A stretch of DNA of 64,000 nucleotides from Auanema rhodensis. Taxonomy: Eukaryota; Nematoda; Chromadorea; Rhabditida; Rhabditidae. Location: positions 17,422,001-17,486,000 of the forward strand of contig OZ059897.1 of assembly GCA_964057225.1 (NCBI GenBank), read 5' to 3'. Each line of letters begins with the position of its first letter. Within the stretch, counting starts at the first letter, position 1. The position numbers and the translations under genes are program-made. The notes under the pieces are model-generated. The model did not search any database and had not been told where the DNA came from. It saw only the letters and a list, made by a program, of their open reading frames with translations. This document shows positions 43,701 to 57,442 of this stretch, piece after piece.

Positions 43701-46700
43701 GTTTGAAAAATGATGCATTAGTGTATGTTGAGTTTCCATGTACACTCAACATTGCTTCCAAAAACATTTTGACAAAAATTTTTTCGAAAAATTTCAAGAT
43801 AATTTAGCAAAAAGTAGATGTTTTTAGATTCCTTTTTTCAAGGCAAAGACGATGGACAATGTTATTCAACGAAAAAATTAATTCTTCAGGGTGAAAATCG
43901 AGGATATAAGTGTGAACTTATATCAGTTGATATCTCGGTGCATTTTTAAGCTAGCGCAAATCTGATAACACAGATCGACGTAGCTTAAAAATCCGCATCG
44001 AATGCACTATACTACATTGAGAAACGCTTAATACAAAAATTAGTTATGATCGTTTGAAAAATGATGCATTAGTGTATGTTGAGTTTCCATGTACACTCAA
44101 CATTGCTTCCAAAAACATTTTGACAAAAATTTTTTCGAAAAATTTCAAAATAATTTAGCAAAAAGTAGATGTTTTTAGATTTCATTTTCCAAGGCGAAGA
44201 CGATGGACAATGTTATTCAACGAAAAAATTAATTCTTCAGGGTGAAAATCGAGGATATAAGTGTGAACATATATCAGTTGATATCTCGGTGCATTTTTAA
44301 GCTAGCGCAAATCTGATAACACAGATCGACGCAGCTTAAAAATCCGCATCGAATGCACTATACTACATTGAGAAACGCTTGATACAAAAATTAGTTCTGA
44401 TCGTTTGAAAAATGATGCATTAGTGTATGTTGAGTTTCCATGTACACTCAACATTGCTTCCAAAAACATTTTGACAAAAATTTTTTCGAAAAATTTCAAA
44501 ATAATTTAGCAAAAAGTAGATGTTTTTAGATTCCTTTTTTCAAGGCAAAGACGATGGACAATGTTATTCAACGAAAAAATTTATTCTTCAGGGTGAAAAT
44601 CGAGGATATAAGTGTGAACTTATATCAGTTGATATCTCGGTGCATTTTTAAGCTAGCGCAAATCTGATAACACAGATCGACGCAGCTTAAAAATCCGCAT
44701 CGAATGCACTATACTACATTGAGAAACGCTTAATACAAAAATTAGTTATGATCGTTTGAAAAATGATGCATTAGTGTATGTTGAGTTTCCATGTACACTC
44801 AACATTGCTTCCAAAAACATTTTGACAAAACTTTTTTCGAAAAATTTCAAGATAATTTAGCAAAAAGTAGATGTTTTTAGATTCCTTTTTTCAAGGCAAA
44901 GACGATGGACAATGTTATTCAACAAAAAAAACAATTCTTCAGGGTGAAAATCGAGGATATAAGTGTGAACTTATATCAGTTGATATATCGGTGCATTTTT
45001 AAGCTAGCGCAAATCTGATAACACAGATCGACGCAGCTTACAAATCCGCATCGAATGCACTATACTACATTGAGAAACGCTTAATACAAAAATTAGTTAT
45101 GATCGTTTGAAAAATGATGCATTAGTGTATGTTGAGTTTCCATGTACACTCAACATTGCTTCCAAAAACATTTTGACAAAAATTTTTTCGAAAAATTTCA
45201 AAATAATTTAGCAAAAAGTAGATGTTTTTAGATTCCTTTTTTCAAGGCAAAGACGATGGACAATGTTATTCAACGAAAAAAACAATTCTTCAGGGTGAAA
45301 ATCGAGGATATAAGTGTGAACTTATATCAGTTGATATATCGGTGCATTTTTAAGCTAGCGCAAATCTGATAACACAGATCGACGCAGCTTAAAAATCCGC
45401 ATCGAATGCACTATACTACATTGAGAAACGCTTGATACAAAAATTAGTTCTGATCGTTTGAAAAATGATGCATTAGTGTATGTTGAGTTTCCATGTACAC
45501 TCAACATTGCTTCCAAAAACATTTTGACAAAAATTTTTTCGAAAAATTTCAAGATAATTTAGCAAAAAGTAGATGTTTTTAGATTCCTTTTTTCAAGGCA
45601 AAGACGATGGACAATGTTATTCAACGAAAAAATTAATTCTTCAGGGTGAAAATCGAGGATATAAGTGTGAACTTATATCAGTTGATATCTCGGTGCATTT
45701 TTAAGCTAGCGCAAATCTGATAACACAGATCGACGTAGCTTAAAAATCCGCATCGAATGCACTATACTACATTGAGAAACGCTTAATACAAAAATTAGTT
45801 ATGATCGTTTGAAAAATGATGCATTAGTGTATGTTGAGTTTCCATGTACACTCAACATTGCTTCCAAAAACATTTTGACAAAAATTTTTTCGAAAAATTT
45901 CAAAATAATTTAGCAAAAAGTAGATGTTTTTAGATTCCTTTTTTCAAGGCAAAGACGATGGACAATGTTATTCAACGAAAAAAACAATTCTTCAGGGTGA
46001 AAATCGAGGATATAAGTGTGAACTTATATCAGTTGATATATCGGTGCATTTTTAAGCTAGCGCAAATCTGATAACACAGATCGACGCAGCTTAAAAATCC
46101 GCATCGAATGCACTATACTACATTGAGAAACGCTTGATACAAAAATTAGTTCTGATCGTTTGAAAAATGATGCATTAGTGTATGTTGAGTTTCCATGTAC
46201 ACTCAACATTGCTTCCAAAAACATTTTGACAAAAATTTTTTCGAAAAATTTCAAAATAATTTAGCAAAAAGTAGATGTTTTTAGATTCCTTTTTTCAAGG
46301 CAAAGACGATGGACAATGTTATTCAACGAAAAAATTTATTCTTCAGGGTGAAAATCGAGGATATAAGTGTGAACTTATATCAGTTGATATATCGGTGCAT
46401 TTTTAAGCTAGCGCAAATCTGATAACACAGATCGACGCAGCTTAAAAATCCGCATCGAATGCACTATACTACAATGAGAAACGCTTAATACAAAAATTAG
46501 TTATGATCGTTTGAAAAATGATGCATTAGTGTATGTTGAGTTTCCATGTACACTCAACATTGCTTCCAAAAACATTTTGACAAAACTTTTTTCGAAAAAT
46601 TTCAAGATAATTTAGCAAAAAGTAGATGTTTTTAGATTCCTTTTTTCAAGGCAAAGACGATGGACAATGTTATTCAACGAAAAAAACAATTCTTCAGGGT

Positions 46701-48009
46701 GAAAATCGAGGATATAAGTGTGAACTTATATCAGTTGATATCTCGGTGCATTTTTAAGCTAGCGCAAATCTGATAACACAGATCGACGTAGCTTAAAAAT
46801 CCGCATCGAATGCACTATACTACATTGAGAAACGCTTAATACAAAAATTAGTTATGATCGTTTGAAAAATGATGCATTAGTGTATGTTGAGTTTCCATGT
46901 ACACTCAACATTGCTTCCAAAAACATTTTGACAAAAATTTTTTCGAAAAATTTCAAAATAATTTAGCAAAAAGTAGATGTTTTTAGATTCCTTTTTTCAA
47001 GGCAAAGACGATGGACAATGTTATTCAACGAAAAAAACAATTCTTCAGGGTGAAAATCGAGGATATAAGTGTGAACTTATATCAGTTGATATATCGGTGC
47101 ATTTTTAAGCTAGCGCAAATCTGATAACACAGATCGACGCAGCTTAAAAATCCGCATCGAATGCACTATACTACATTGAGAAACGCTTGATACAAAAATT
47201 AGTTCTGATCGTTTGAAAAATGATGCATTAGTGTATGTTGAGTTTCCATGTACACTCAACATTGCTTCCAAAAACATTTTGACAAAAATTTTTTCGAAAA
47301 ATTTCAAGATAATTTAGCAAAAAGTAGATGTTTTTAGATTCCTTTTTTCAAGGCAAAGACGATGGACAATGTTATTCAACGAAAAAATTAATTCTTCAGG
47401 GTGAAAATCGAGGATATAAGTGTGAACTTATATCAGTTGATATCTCGGTGCATTTTTAAGCTAGCGCAAATCTGATAACACAGATCGACGTAGCTTAAAA
47501 ATCCGCATCGAATGCACTATACTACATTGAGAAACGCTTAATACAAAAATTAGTTATGATCGTTTGAAAAATGATGCATTAGTGTATGTTGAGTTTCCAT
47601 GTACACTCAACATTGCTTCCAAAAACATTTTGACAAAAATTTTTTCGAAAAATTTCAAAATAATTTAGCAAAAAGTAGATGTTTTTAGATTCCTTTTTTC
47701 AAGGCAAAGACGATGGACAATGTTATTCAACGAAAAAAACAATTCTTCAGGGTGAAAATCGAGGATATAAGTGTGAACTTATATCAGTTGATATATCGGT
47801 GCATTTTTAAGCTAGCGCAAATCTGATAACACAGATCGACGCAGCTTAAAAATCCGCATCGAATGCACTATACTACATTGAGAAACGCTTGATACAAAAA
47901 TTAGTTCTGATCGTTTGAAAAATGATGCATTAGTGTATGTTGAGTTTCCATGTACACTCAACATTGCTTCCAAAAACATTTTGACAAAAATTTTTTCGAA
48001 AAATTTCAA
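19733..48009 (+). repeat. Higher-order repeat domain of satellite B (mainly 3-mer, 1053 bp)
   Basis: Monomers with GCTTGATAC plus TTAGTTCTGATC recur mostly every 1053 bp, in places every 702 or 351 bp. In the trimer the marked monomer is typically followed by a TTTATTC/CTCGG monomer ending in AAAACTTTTTTCG, then by an ACAATTC/TATCGG monomer with GCTTACAAATCC. Between about 22.0 and 24.6 kb and between 48.0 and 53.8 kb the marked monomer is absent, so the array is a mosaic of homogenised and less ordered domains. Confidence 0.85.
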
Positions 48010-51000
48010 AATAATTTAGCAAAAAGTAGATGTTTTTAGATTCCTTTTTTCAAGGCAAAGACGATGGACAATGTTATTCAACGAAAAAATTTATTCTTCA
48101 GGGTGAAAATCGAGGATATAAGTGTGAACTTATATCAGTTGATATATCGGTGCATTTTTAAGCTAGCGCAAATCTGATAACACAGATCGACGCAGCTTAA
48201 AAATCCGCATCGAATGCACTATACTACATTGAGAAACGCTTAATACAAAAATTAGTTATGATCGTTTGAAAAATGATGCATTAGTGTATGTTGAGTTTCC
48301 ATGTACACTCAACATTGCTTCCAAAAACATTTTGACAAAACTTTTTTCGAAAAATTTCAAGATAATTTAGCAAAAAGTAGATGTTTTTAGATTCCTTTTT
48401 TCAAGGCAAAGACGATGGACAATGTTATTCAACGAAAAAATTAATTCTCCAGGGTGAAAATCGAGGATATAAGTGTGAACTTATATCAGTTGATATCTCG
48501 GTGCATTTTTAAGCTAGCGCAAATCTGATAACACAGATCGACGCAGCTTAAAAATCCGCATCGAATGCACTATACTACATTGAGAAACGCTTAATACAAA
48601 AATTAGTTATGATCGTTTGAAAAATGATGCATTAGTGTATGTTGAGTTTCCATGTACACTCAACATTGCTTCCAAAAACATTTTGACAAAAATTTTTTCG
48701 AAAAATTTCAAGATAATTTAGCAAAAAGTAGATGTTTTTAGATTCCTTTTTTCAAGGCAAAGACGATGGACAATGTTATTCAACGAAAAAATTAATTCTT
48801 CAGGGTGAAAATCGAGGATATAAGTGTGAACTTATATCAGTTGATATCTCGGTGCATTTTTAAGCTAGCGCAAATCTGATAACACAGATCGACGCAGCTT
48901 AAAAATCCGCATCGAATGCACTATACTACATTGAGAAACGCTTAATACAAAAATTAGTTATAATCGTTTGAAAAATGATGCATTAGTGTATGTTGAGTTT
49001 CCATGTACACTCAACATTGCTTCCAAAAACATTTTGACAAAAATTTTTTCGAAAAATTTCAAGATAATTTAGCGAAAAGTAGATGTTTTTAGATTCCTTT
49101 TTTCAAGGCAAAGACGATGGACAATGTTATTCAACGAAAAAAGTAATTCTTCAGGGTGAAAATCGAGGATATAAGTGTGAACTTATATCAGTTGATATCT
49201 CGGTGCATTTTTAAGCTAGCGCAAATCTGATAAAACAGATCGACGCAGCTTAAAAATCCGCATCGAATGCACTATACTACATTGAGAAACGCTTAATACA
49301 AAAATTAGTTATGATCGTTTGAAAAATGATGCATTAGTGTATGTTGAGTTTCCATGTACACTCAACATTGCTTCCAAAAACAATTTGACAAAAATTTTTT
49401 CGAAAAATTTCAAAATAATTTAGCAAAAAGTAGATGTTTTTAGATTCCTTTTTTCAAGGCAAAGACGATGGACAATGTTATTCAACGAAAAAATTTATTC
49501 TTCAGGGTGAAAATCGAGGATATAAGTGTGAACTTATATCAGTTGATATCTCGGTGCATTTTTAAGCTAGCGCAAATCTGATAACACAGATCGACGCAGC
49601 TTAAAAATCCGCATCGAATGCACTATACTACATTGAGAAACGCTTAATACAAAAATTAGTTATGATCGTTTGAAAAATGATGCATTAGTGTATGTTGAGT
49701 TTCCATGTACACTCAACATTGCTTCCAAAAACATTTTGACAAAAATTTTTTCGAAAAATTTCAAGATAATTTAGCAAAAAGTAGATGTTTTTAGATTCCT
49801 TTTTTCAAGGCAAAGACGATGGACAATGTTATTCAACGAAAAAATTAATTCTTCAGGGTGAAAATCGAGGATATAAGTGTGAACTTATATCAGTTGATAT
49901 CTCGGTGCATTTTTAAGCTAGCGCAAGTCTGATAACACAGATCGACGCAGCTTAAAAATCCGCATCGAATGCACTATACTACATTGAGAAACGCTTAATA
50001 CAAAAATTAGTTATGATCGTTTGAAAAATGATGCATTAGTGTATGTTGAGTTTCCATGTACACTCAACATTGCTTCCAAAAACATTTTGACAAAAATTTT
50101 TTCGAAAAATTTCAAGATAATTTAGCAAAAAGTAGATGTTTTTAAATTCCTTTTTTCAAGGCAAAGACGATGGACAATGTTATTCAACGAAAAAATTAAT
50201 TCTTCAGGGTGAAAATCGAGGATATAAGTGTGAACTTATATCAGTTGATATCTCGGTGCATTTTTAAGCTAGCGCAAGTCTGATAACACAGATCGACGCA
50301 GCTTAAAAATCCGCATCGAATGCACTATACTACATTGAGAAACGCTTAATACAAAAATTAGTTATGATCGTTTGAAAAATGATGCATTAGTGTATGTTGA
50401 GTTTCCATGTACACTCAACATTGCTTCCAAAAACATTTTGACAAAACTTTTTTCGAAAAATTTCAAGATAATTTAGCAAAAAGTAGATGTTTTTAGATTC
50501 CTTTTTTCAAGGCAAAGACGATGGACAATGTTATTCAACGAAAAAATTAATTCTTCAGGGTGAAAATCGAGGATATAAGTGTGAACTTATATCAGTTGAT
50601 ATCTCGGTGCATTTTTAAGCTAGCGCAAGTCTGATAACACAGATCGACGCAGCTTAAAAATCCGCATCGAATGCACTATACTACATTGAGAAACGCTTGA
50701 TACAAAAATTAGTTATGATCGTTTGAAAAATGATGCATTAGTGTATGTTGAGTTTCCATGTACACTCAACATTGCTTCCAAAAACATTTTGACAAAACTT
50801 TTTTCGAAAAATTTCAAGATAATTTAGCAAAAAGTAGATGTTTTTAGATTCCTTTTTTCAAGGCAAAGACGATGGACAATGTTATTCAACGAAAAAAACA
50901 ATTCTTCAGGGTGAAAATCGAGGATATAAGTGTGAACTTATATCAGTTGATATATCGGTGCATTTTTAAGCTAGCGCAAATCTGATAACACAGATCGACG

Positions 51001-53778
51001 CAGCTTAAAAATCTGCATCGAATGCACTATACTACATTGAGAAACGCTTAATACAAAAATTAGTTATGATCGTTTGAAAAATGATTCATTAGTGTATGTT
51101 GAGTTTCCATGTACACTCAACATTGCTTCCAAAAACATTTTGACAAAAATTTTTTCGAAAAATTTCAAAATAATTTAGCAAAAAGTAGATGTTTTTAGAT
51201 TCCTTTTTTCAAGGCAAAGACGATGGACAATGTTATTCAACGAAAAAATTAATTCTTCAGGGTGAAAATCGAGGATATAAGTGTGAACTTATATCAGTTG
51301 ATATATCGGTGCATTTTTAAGCTAGCGCAAATCTGATAACACAGATCGACGCAGCTTAAAAATCCGCATCGAATGCACTATACTACATTGAGAAACGCCT
51401 AATACAAAAATTAGTTATGATCGTTTGAAAAATTATGCATTAGTGTATGTTGAGTTTCCATGTACACTCAACATTGCTTCCAAAAACATTTTGACAAAAA
51501 TTTTTTCGAAAAATTTCAGAATAATTTAGCAAAAAGTAGATGTTTTTAGATTCCTTTTTTCAAGGCAAAGACGATGGACAATGTTATTCAACGAAAAAAT
51601 TAATTCTTCAGGGTGAAAATCGAGGATATAAGTGTGAACTTATATCAGTTGATATCTCGGTGCATTTTTAAGCTAGCGCAAATCTGATAACACAGATCGA
51701 CGTAGCTTAAAAATCCGCATCGAATGCACTATACTACATTGAGAAACGCTTAATACAAAAATTAGTTATGATCGTTTGAAAAATGATGCATTAGTGTATG
51801 TTGAGTTTCCATGTACACTCAACATTGCTTCCAAAAACATTTTGACAAAAATTTTTTCGAAAAATTTCAAGATAATTTAGCAAAAAGTAGATGTTTTTAG
51901 ATTCCTTTTTTCAAGGCAAAGACGATGGACAATGTTATTCAACGAAAAAATTTATTCTTCAGGGTGAAAATCGAGGATATAAGTGTGAACTTATATCAGT
52001 TGATATCTCGGTGCATTTTTAAGCTAGCGCAAATCTGATAACACAGATCGACGCAGCTTAAAAATCCGCATCGAATGCACTATACTACATTGAGAAACGC
52101 CTAATACAAAAATTAGTTATGATCGTTTGAAAAATGATGCATTAGTGTATGTTGAGTTTCCATGTACACTCAACATTGCTTCCAAAAACATTTTGACAAA
52201 AATTTTTTCGAAAAATTTCAAGATAATTTAGCGAAAAGTAGATGTTTTTAGATTCGTTTTTTCAAGGCAAAGACGATGGACAATGTTATTCAACGAAAAA
52301 ATTAATTCTTCAGGGTGAAAATCGAGGATATAAGTGTGAACTTATATCAGTTGATATCTCGGTGCATTTTTAAGCTAGCGCAAATCTGATAACACAGATC
52401 GACGTAGCTTAAAAATCCGCATCGAATGCACTATACTACATTGAGAAACGCTTAATACAAAAATTAGTTATGATCGTTTGAAAAATGATGCATTAGTGTA
52501 TGTTGAGTTTCCATGTACACTCAACATTGCTTCCAAAAACATTTTGACAAAAATTTTTTCGAAAAATTTCAAGATAATTTAGCAAAAAGTAGATGTTTTT
52601 AGATTCCTTTTTTCAAGGCAAAGACGATGGACAATGTTATTCAACGAAAAAATTTATTCTTCAGGGTGAAAATCGAGGATATAAGTGTGAACTTATATCA
52701 GTTGATATCTCGGTGCATTTTTAAGCTAGCGCAAATCTGATAACACAGATCGACGCAGCTTAAAAATCTGCATCGAATGCACTATACTACATTGAGAAAC
52801 GCTTAATACAAAAATTAGTTATGATCGTTTGAAAAATGATGCATTAGTGTATGTTGAGTTTCCATGTACACTCAACATTGCTTCCAAAAACATTTTGACA
52901 AAAATTTTTTCGAAAAATTTCAAAATAATTTAGCAAAAAGTAGATGTTTTTAGATTCCTTTTTTCAAGGCAAAGACGATGGACAATGTTATTCAACGAAA
53001 AAAACAATTCTTCAGGGTGAAAATCGAGGATATAAGTGTGAACTTATATCAGTTGATATATCGGTGCATTTTTAAGCTAGCGCAAATCTGATAACACAGA
53101 TCGACGCAGCTTAAAAATCCGCATCGAATGCACTATACTACATTGAGAAACGCTTAATACAAAAATTAGTTATGATCGTTTGAAAAATGATGCATTAGTG
53201 TATGTTGAGTTTCCATGTACACTCAACATTGCTTCCAAAAACATTTTGACAAAAATTTTTTCGAAAAATTTCAAAATAATTTAGCAAAAAGTAGATGTTT
53301 TTAGATTCCTTTTTTCAAGGCAAAGACGATGGACAATGTTATTCAACGAAAAAAACAATTCTTCAGGGTGAAAATCGAGGATATAAGTGTGAACTTATAT
53401 CAGTTGATATATCGGTGCATTTTTAAGCTAGCGCAAATCTGATAACACAGATCGACGCAGCTTAAAAATCCGCATCGAATGCACTATACTACATTGAGAA
53501 ACGCTTAATACAAAAATTAGTTATGATCGTTTGAAAAATGATGCATTAGTGTATGTTGAGTTTCCATGTACACTCAACATTGCTTCCAAAAACATTTTGA
53601 CAAAAATTTTTTCGAAAAATTTCAAAATAATTTAGCAAAAAGTAGATGTTTTTAGATTCCTTTTTTCAAGGCAAAGACGATGGACAATGTTATTCAACGA
53701 AAAAATTTATTCTTCAGGGTGAAAATCGAGGATATAAGTGTGAACTTATATCAGTTGATATATCGGTGCATTTTTAAG

Positions 53779-55731
53779 CTAGCGCAAATCTGATAACACA
53801 GATCGACGCAGCTTAAAAATCCGCATCGAATGCACTATACTACATTGAGAAACGCTTGATACAAAAATTAGTTCTGATCGTTTGAAAAATGATGCATTAG
53901 TGTATGTTGAGTTTCCATGTACACTCAACATTGCTTCCAAAAACATTTTGACAAAAATTTTTTCGAAAAATTTCAAGATAATTTAGCAAAAAGTAGATGT
54001 TTTTAGATTCCTTTTTTCAAGGCAAAGACGATGGACAATGTTATTCAACGAAAAAATTTATTCTTCAGGGTGAAAATCGAGGATATAAGTGTGAACTTAT
54101 ATCAGTTGATATCTCGGTGCATTTTTAAGCTAGCGCAAATCTGATAACACAGATCGACGCAGCTTAAAAATCCGCATCGAATGCACTATACTACATTGAG
54201 AAACGCTTAATACAAAAATTAGTTATGATCGTTTGAAAAATGATGCATTAGTGTATGTTGAGTTTCCATGTACACTCAACATTGCTTCCAAAAACATTTT
54301 GACAAAAATTTTTTCGAAAAATTTCAAGATAATTTAGCAAAAAGTAGATGTTTTTAGATTCCTTTTTTCCAGGCAAAGACGATGGACAATGTTATTCAAC
54401 GAAAAAAACAATTCTTCAGGGTGAAAATCGAGGATATAAGTGTGAACTTATATCAGTTGATATCTCGGTGCATTTTTAAGCTAGCGCAAATCTGATAACA
54501 CAGATCGACGCAGCTTAAAAATCCGCATCGAATGCACTATACTACATTGAGAAACGCTTAATACAAAAATTAGTTATGATCGTTTGAAAAATGATGCATT
54601 AGTGTATGTTGAGTTTCCATGTACACTCAACATTGCTTCCAAAAACATTTTGACAAAAATTTTTTCGAAAAATTTCAAAATAATTTAGCAAAAAGTAGAT
54701 GTTTTTAGATTCCTTTTTTCAAGGCAAAGACGATGGACAATGTTATTCAACGAAAAAAACAATTCTTCAGGGTGAAAATCGAGGATATAAGTGTGAACTT
54801 ATATCAGTTGATATATCGGTGCATTTTTAAGCTAGCGCAAATCTGATAACACAGATCGACGCAGCTTAAAAATCCGCATCGAATGCACTATACTACATTG
54901 AGAAACGCTTGATACAAAAATTAGTTCTGATCGTTTGAAAAATGATGCATTAGTGTATGTTGAGTTTCCATGTACACTCAACATTGCTTCCAAAAACATT
55001 TTGACAAAACTTTTTTCGAAAAATTTCAAGATAATTTAGCAAAAAGTAGATGTTTTTAGATTCCTTTTTTCAAGGCAAAGACGATGGACAATGTTATTCA
55101 ACGAAAAAAACAATTCTTCAGGGTGAAAATCGAGGATATAAGTGTGAACTTATATCAGTTGATATATCGGTGCATTTTTAAGCTAGCGCAAATCTGATAA
55201 CACAGATCGACGCAGCTTACAAATCCGCATCGAATGCACTATACTACATTGAGAAACGCTTAATACAAAAATTAGTTATGATCGTTTGAAAAATGATGCA
55301 TTAGTGTATGTTGAGTTTCCATGTACACTCAACATTGCTTCCAAAAACATTTTGACAAAAATTTTTTCGAAAAATTTCAAGATAATTTAGCAAAAAGTAG
55401 ATGTTTTTAGATTCCTTTTTTCAAGGCAAAGACGATGGACAATGTTATTCAACGAAAAAATTAATTCTTCAGGGTGAAAATCGAGGATATAAGTGTGAAC
55501 TTATATCAGTTGATATCTCGGTGCATTTTTAAGCTAGCGCAAATCTGATAACACAGATCGACGCAGCTTAAAAATCCGCATCGAATGCACTATACTACAT
55601 TGAGAAACGCTTGATACAAAAATTTGTTCTGATCGTTTGAAAAATGATGCATTAGTGTATGTTGAGTTTCCATGTACACTCAACGTTGCTTCCAAAAACA
55701 TTTTGACAAAAATTTTTTCGAAAAATTTCAA
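53779..55731 (+). repeat. Second higher-order repeat island of satellite B
   Basis: Marked monomers recur at 53779, 54832 and 55534. The block, including the rare TTTTTTCCAGGCAAAG variant (54366), matches the blocks at about 19733-22036 (variant at 20321) and 25700-28003 (variant at 26289). Here the step from 54832 to 55534 is 702 instead of 1053 bp. The 54832 monomer combines the GCTTGATAC marker with the AAAACTTTTTTCG tail of the next monomer type, so one monomer was lost by exchange inside a repeat. Confidence 0.75.
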
Positions 55732-57442
55732 AATAATTTAGCAAAAAGTAGATGTTTTTAGATTCCTTTTTTCAAGGCAAAGACGATGGACAATGTTATT
55801 CAACGAAAAAATTTATTCTTCAGGGTGAAAATCGAGGATATAAGTGTGAACTTATATCAGTTGATATCTCGGTGCATTTTTAAGCTAGCGCAAATCTGAT
55901 AACACAGATCGACGCAGCTTAAAAATCCGCATCGAATGCACTATACTACATTGAGAAACGCTTAATACAAAAATTAGTTATGATCGTTTGAAAAATGATG
56001 CATTAGTGTATGTTGAGTTTCCATGTACACTCAACATTGCTTCCAAAAACATTTTGACAAAACTTTTTTCGAAAAATTTCAAGATAATTTAGCAAAAAGT
56101 AGATGTTTTTAGATTCCTTTTTTCAAGGCAAAGACGATGGACAATGTTATTCAACGAAAAAAACAATTCTTCAGGGTGAAAATCGAGGATATAAGTGTGA
56201 ACTTATATCAGTTGATATATCGGTGCATTTTTAAGCTAGCGCAAATCTGATAACACAGATCGACGCAGCTTACAAATCCGCATCGAATGCACTATACTAC
56301 ATTGAGAAACGCTTAATACAAAAATTAGTTATGATCGTTTGAAAAATGATGCATTAGTGTATGTTGAGTTTCCATGTACACTCAACATTGCTTCCAAAAA
56401 CATTTTGACAAAAATTTTTTCGAAAAATTTCAAAATAATTTAGCAAAAAGTAGATGTTTTTAGATTCCTTTTTTCAAGGCAAAGACGATGGACAATGTTA
56501 TTCAACGAAAAAAACAATTCTTCAGGGTGAAAATCGAGGATATAAGTGTGAACTTATATCAGTTGATATATCGGTGCATTTTTAAGCTAGCGCAAATCTG
56601 ATAACACAGATCGACGCAGCTTAAAAATCCGCATCGAATGCACTATACTACATTGAGAAACGCTTAATACAAAAATTAGTTATGATCGTTTGAAAAATGA
56701 TGCATTAGTGTATGTTGAGTTTCCATGTACACTCAACATTGCTTCCAAAAACATTTTGACAAAAATTTTTTCGAAAAATTTCAAAATAATTTAGCAAAAA
56801 GTAGATGTTTTTAGATTCCTTTTTTCAAGGCAAAGACGATGGACAATGTTATTCAACGAAAAAATTTATTCTTCAGGGTGAAAATCGAGGATATAAGTGT
56901 GAACTTATATCAGTTGATATATCGGTGCATTTTTAAGCTAGCGCAAATCTGATAACACAGATCGACGCAGCTTAAAAATCCGCATCGAATGCACTATACT
57001 ACATTGAGAAACGCTTAATACAAAAATTAGTTATGATCGTTTGAAAAATGATGCATTAGTGTATGTTGAGTTTCCATGTACACTCAACATTGCTTCCAAA
57101 AACATTTTGACAAAAATTTTTTCGAAAAATTTCAAGATAATTTAGCAAAAAGTAGATGTTTTTAGATTCCTTTTTTCAAGGCAAAGACGATGGACAATGT
57201 TATTCAACGAAAAAAACAATTCTTCAGGGTGAAAATCGAGGATATAAGTGTGAACTTATATCAGTTGATATATCGGTGCATTTTTAAGCTAGCGCAAATC
57301 TGATAACACAGATCGACGCAGCTTACAAATCCGCATCGAATGCACTATACTACATTGAGAAACGCTTAATACAAAAATTAGTTATGATCGTTTGAAAAAT
57401 GATGCATTAGTGTATGTTGAGTTTCCATGTACACTCAACATT

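Larger units (their letters stand above)
14167..57442 (+). repeat. Satellite family B array, 351-bp monomer, ~123 copies
   Basis: Every monomer carries landmarks such as GGCAAAGACGATGGACAATG, CAGGGTGAAAATCGAGG, AAGCTAGCGCAAATCTG and GTTGAGTTTCCATGTACAC. Markers followed over 43 kb stay at multiples of 351 bp; the only shift found is one base lost near 37093 (CCAAAACATTTT instead of CCAAAAACATTTT). Three sequence states just before TTCTTCAGG (TTAA, TTTA, ACAA), GATATCTCGG versus GATATATCGG, AAAATTTTTT versus AAAACTTTTT, and GCTTAAAAATCC versus GCTTACAAATCC define monomer types. Each monomer has two hairpin-capable dyads: GATATAAGT/ACTTATATC with a 4-nt loop, and ATGTTGAGT/ACTCAACAT with a 10-nt loop. 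No gene was found in the array. Confidence 0.97.

Noticed and set aside
19733-55731. Thirty-two identical or nearly identical 65-codon minus-strand open frames in the satellite
   Set aside because: They lie in phase with the 351-bp monomer and exist only because GCTTGATAC and TTAGTTCTGATC remove stops in that monomer type. The first codon is TTG, not ATG, there is no promoter, and identity reflects satellite homogenisation, not coding constraint.
14167-57442. CRISPR-like array
   Set aside because: The repeats are contiguous 351-bp monomers without unique spacers, in a eukaryotic satellite setting.
1-57442. Identity with the Drosophila 1.688 (359-bp) satellite
   Set aside because: Monomer length is close to family B, but the sequence I can recall does not match beyond AT-rich words, so I do not assign it.
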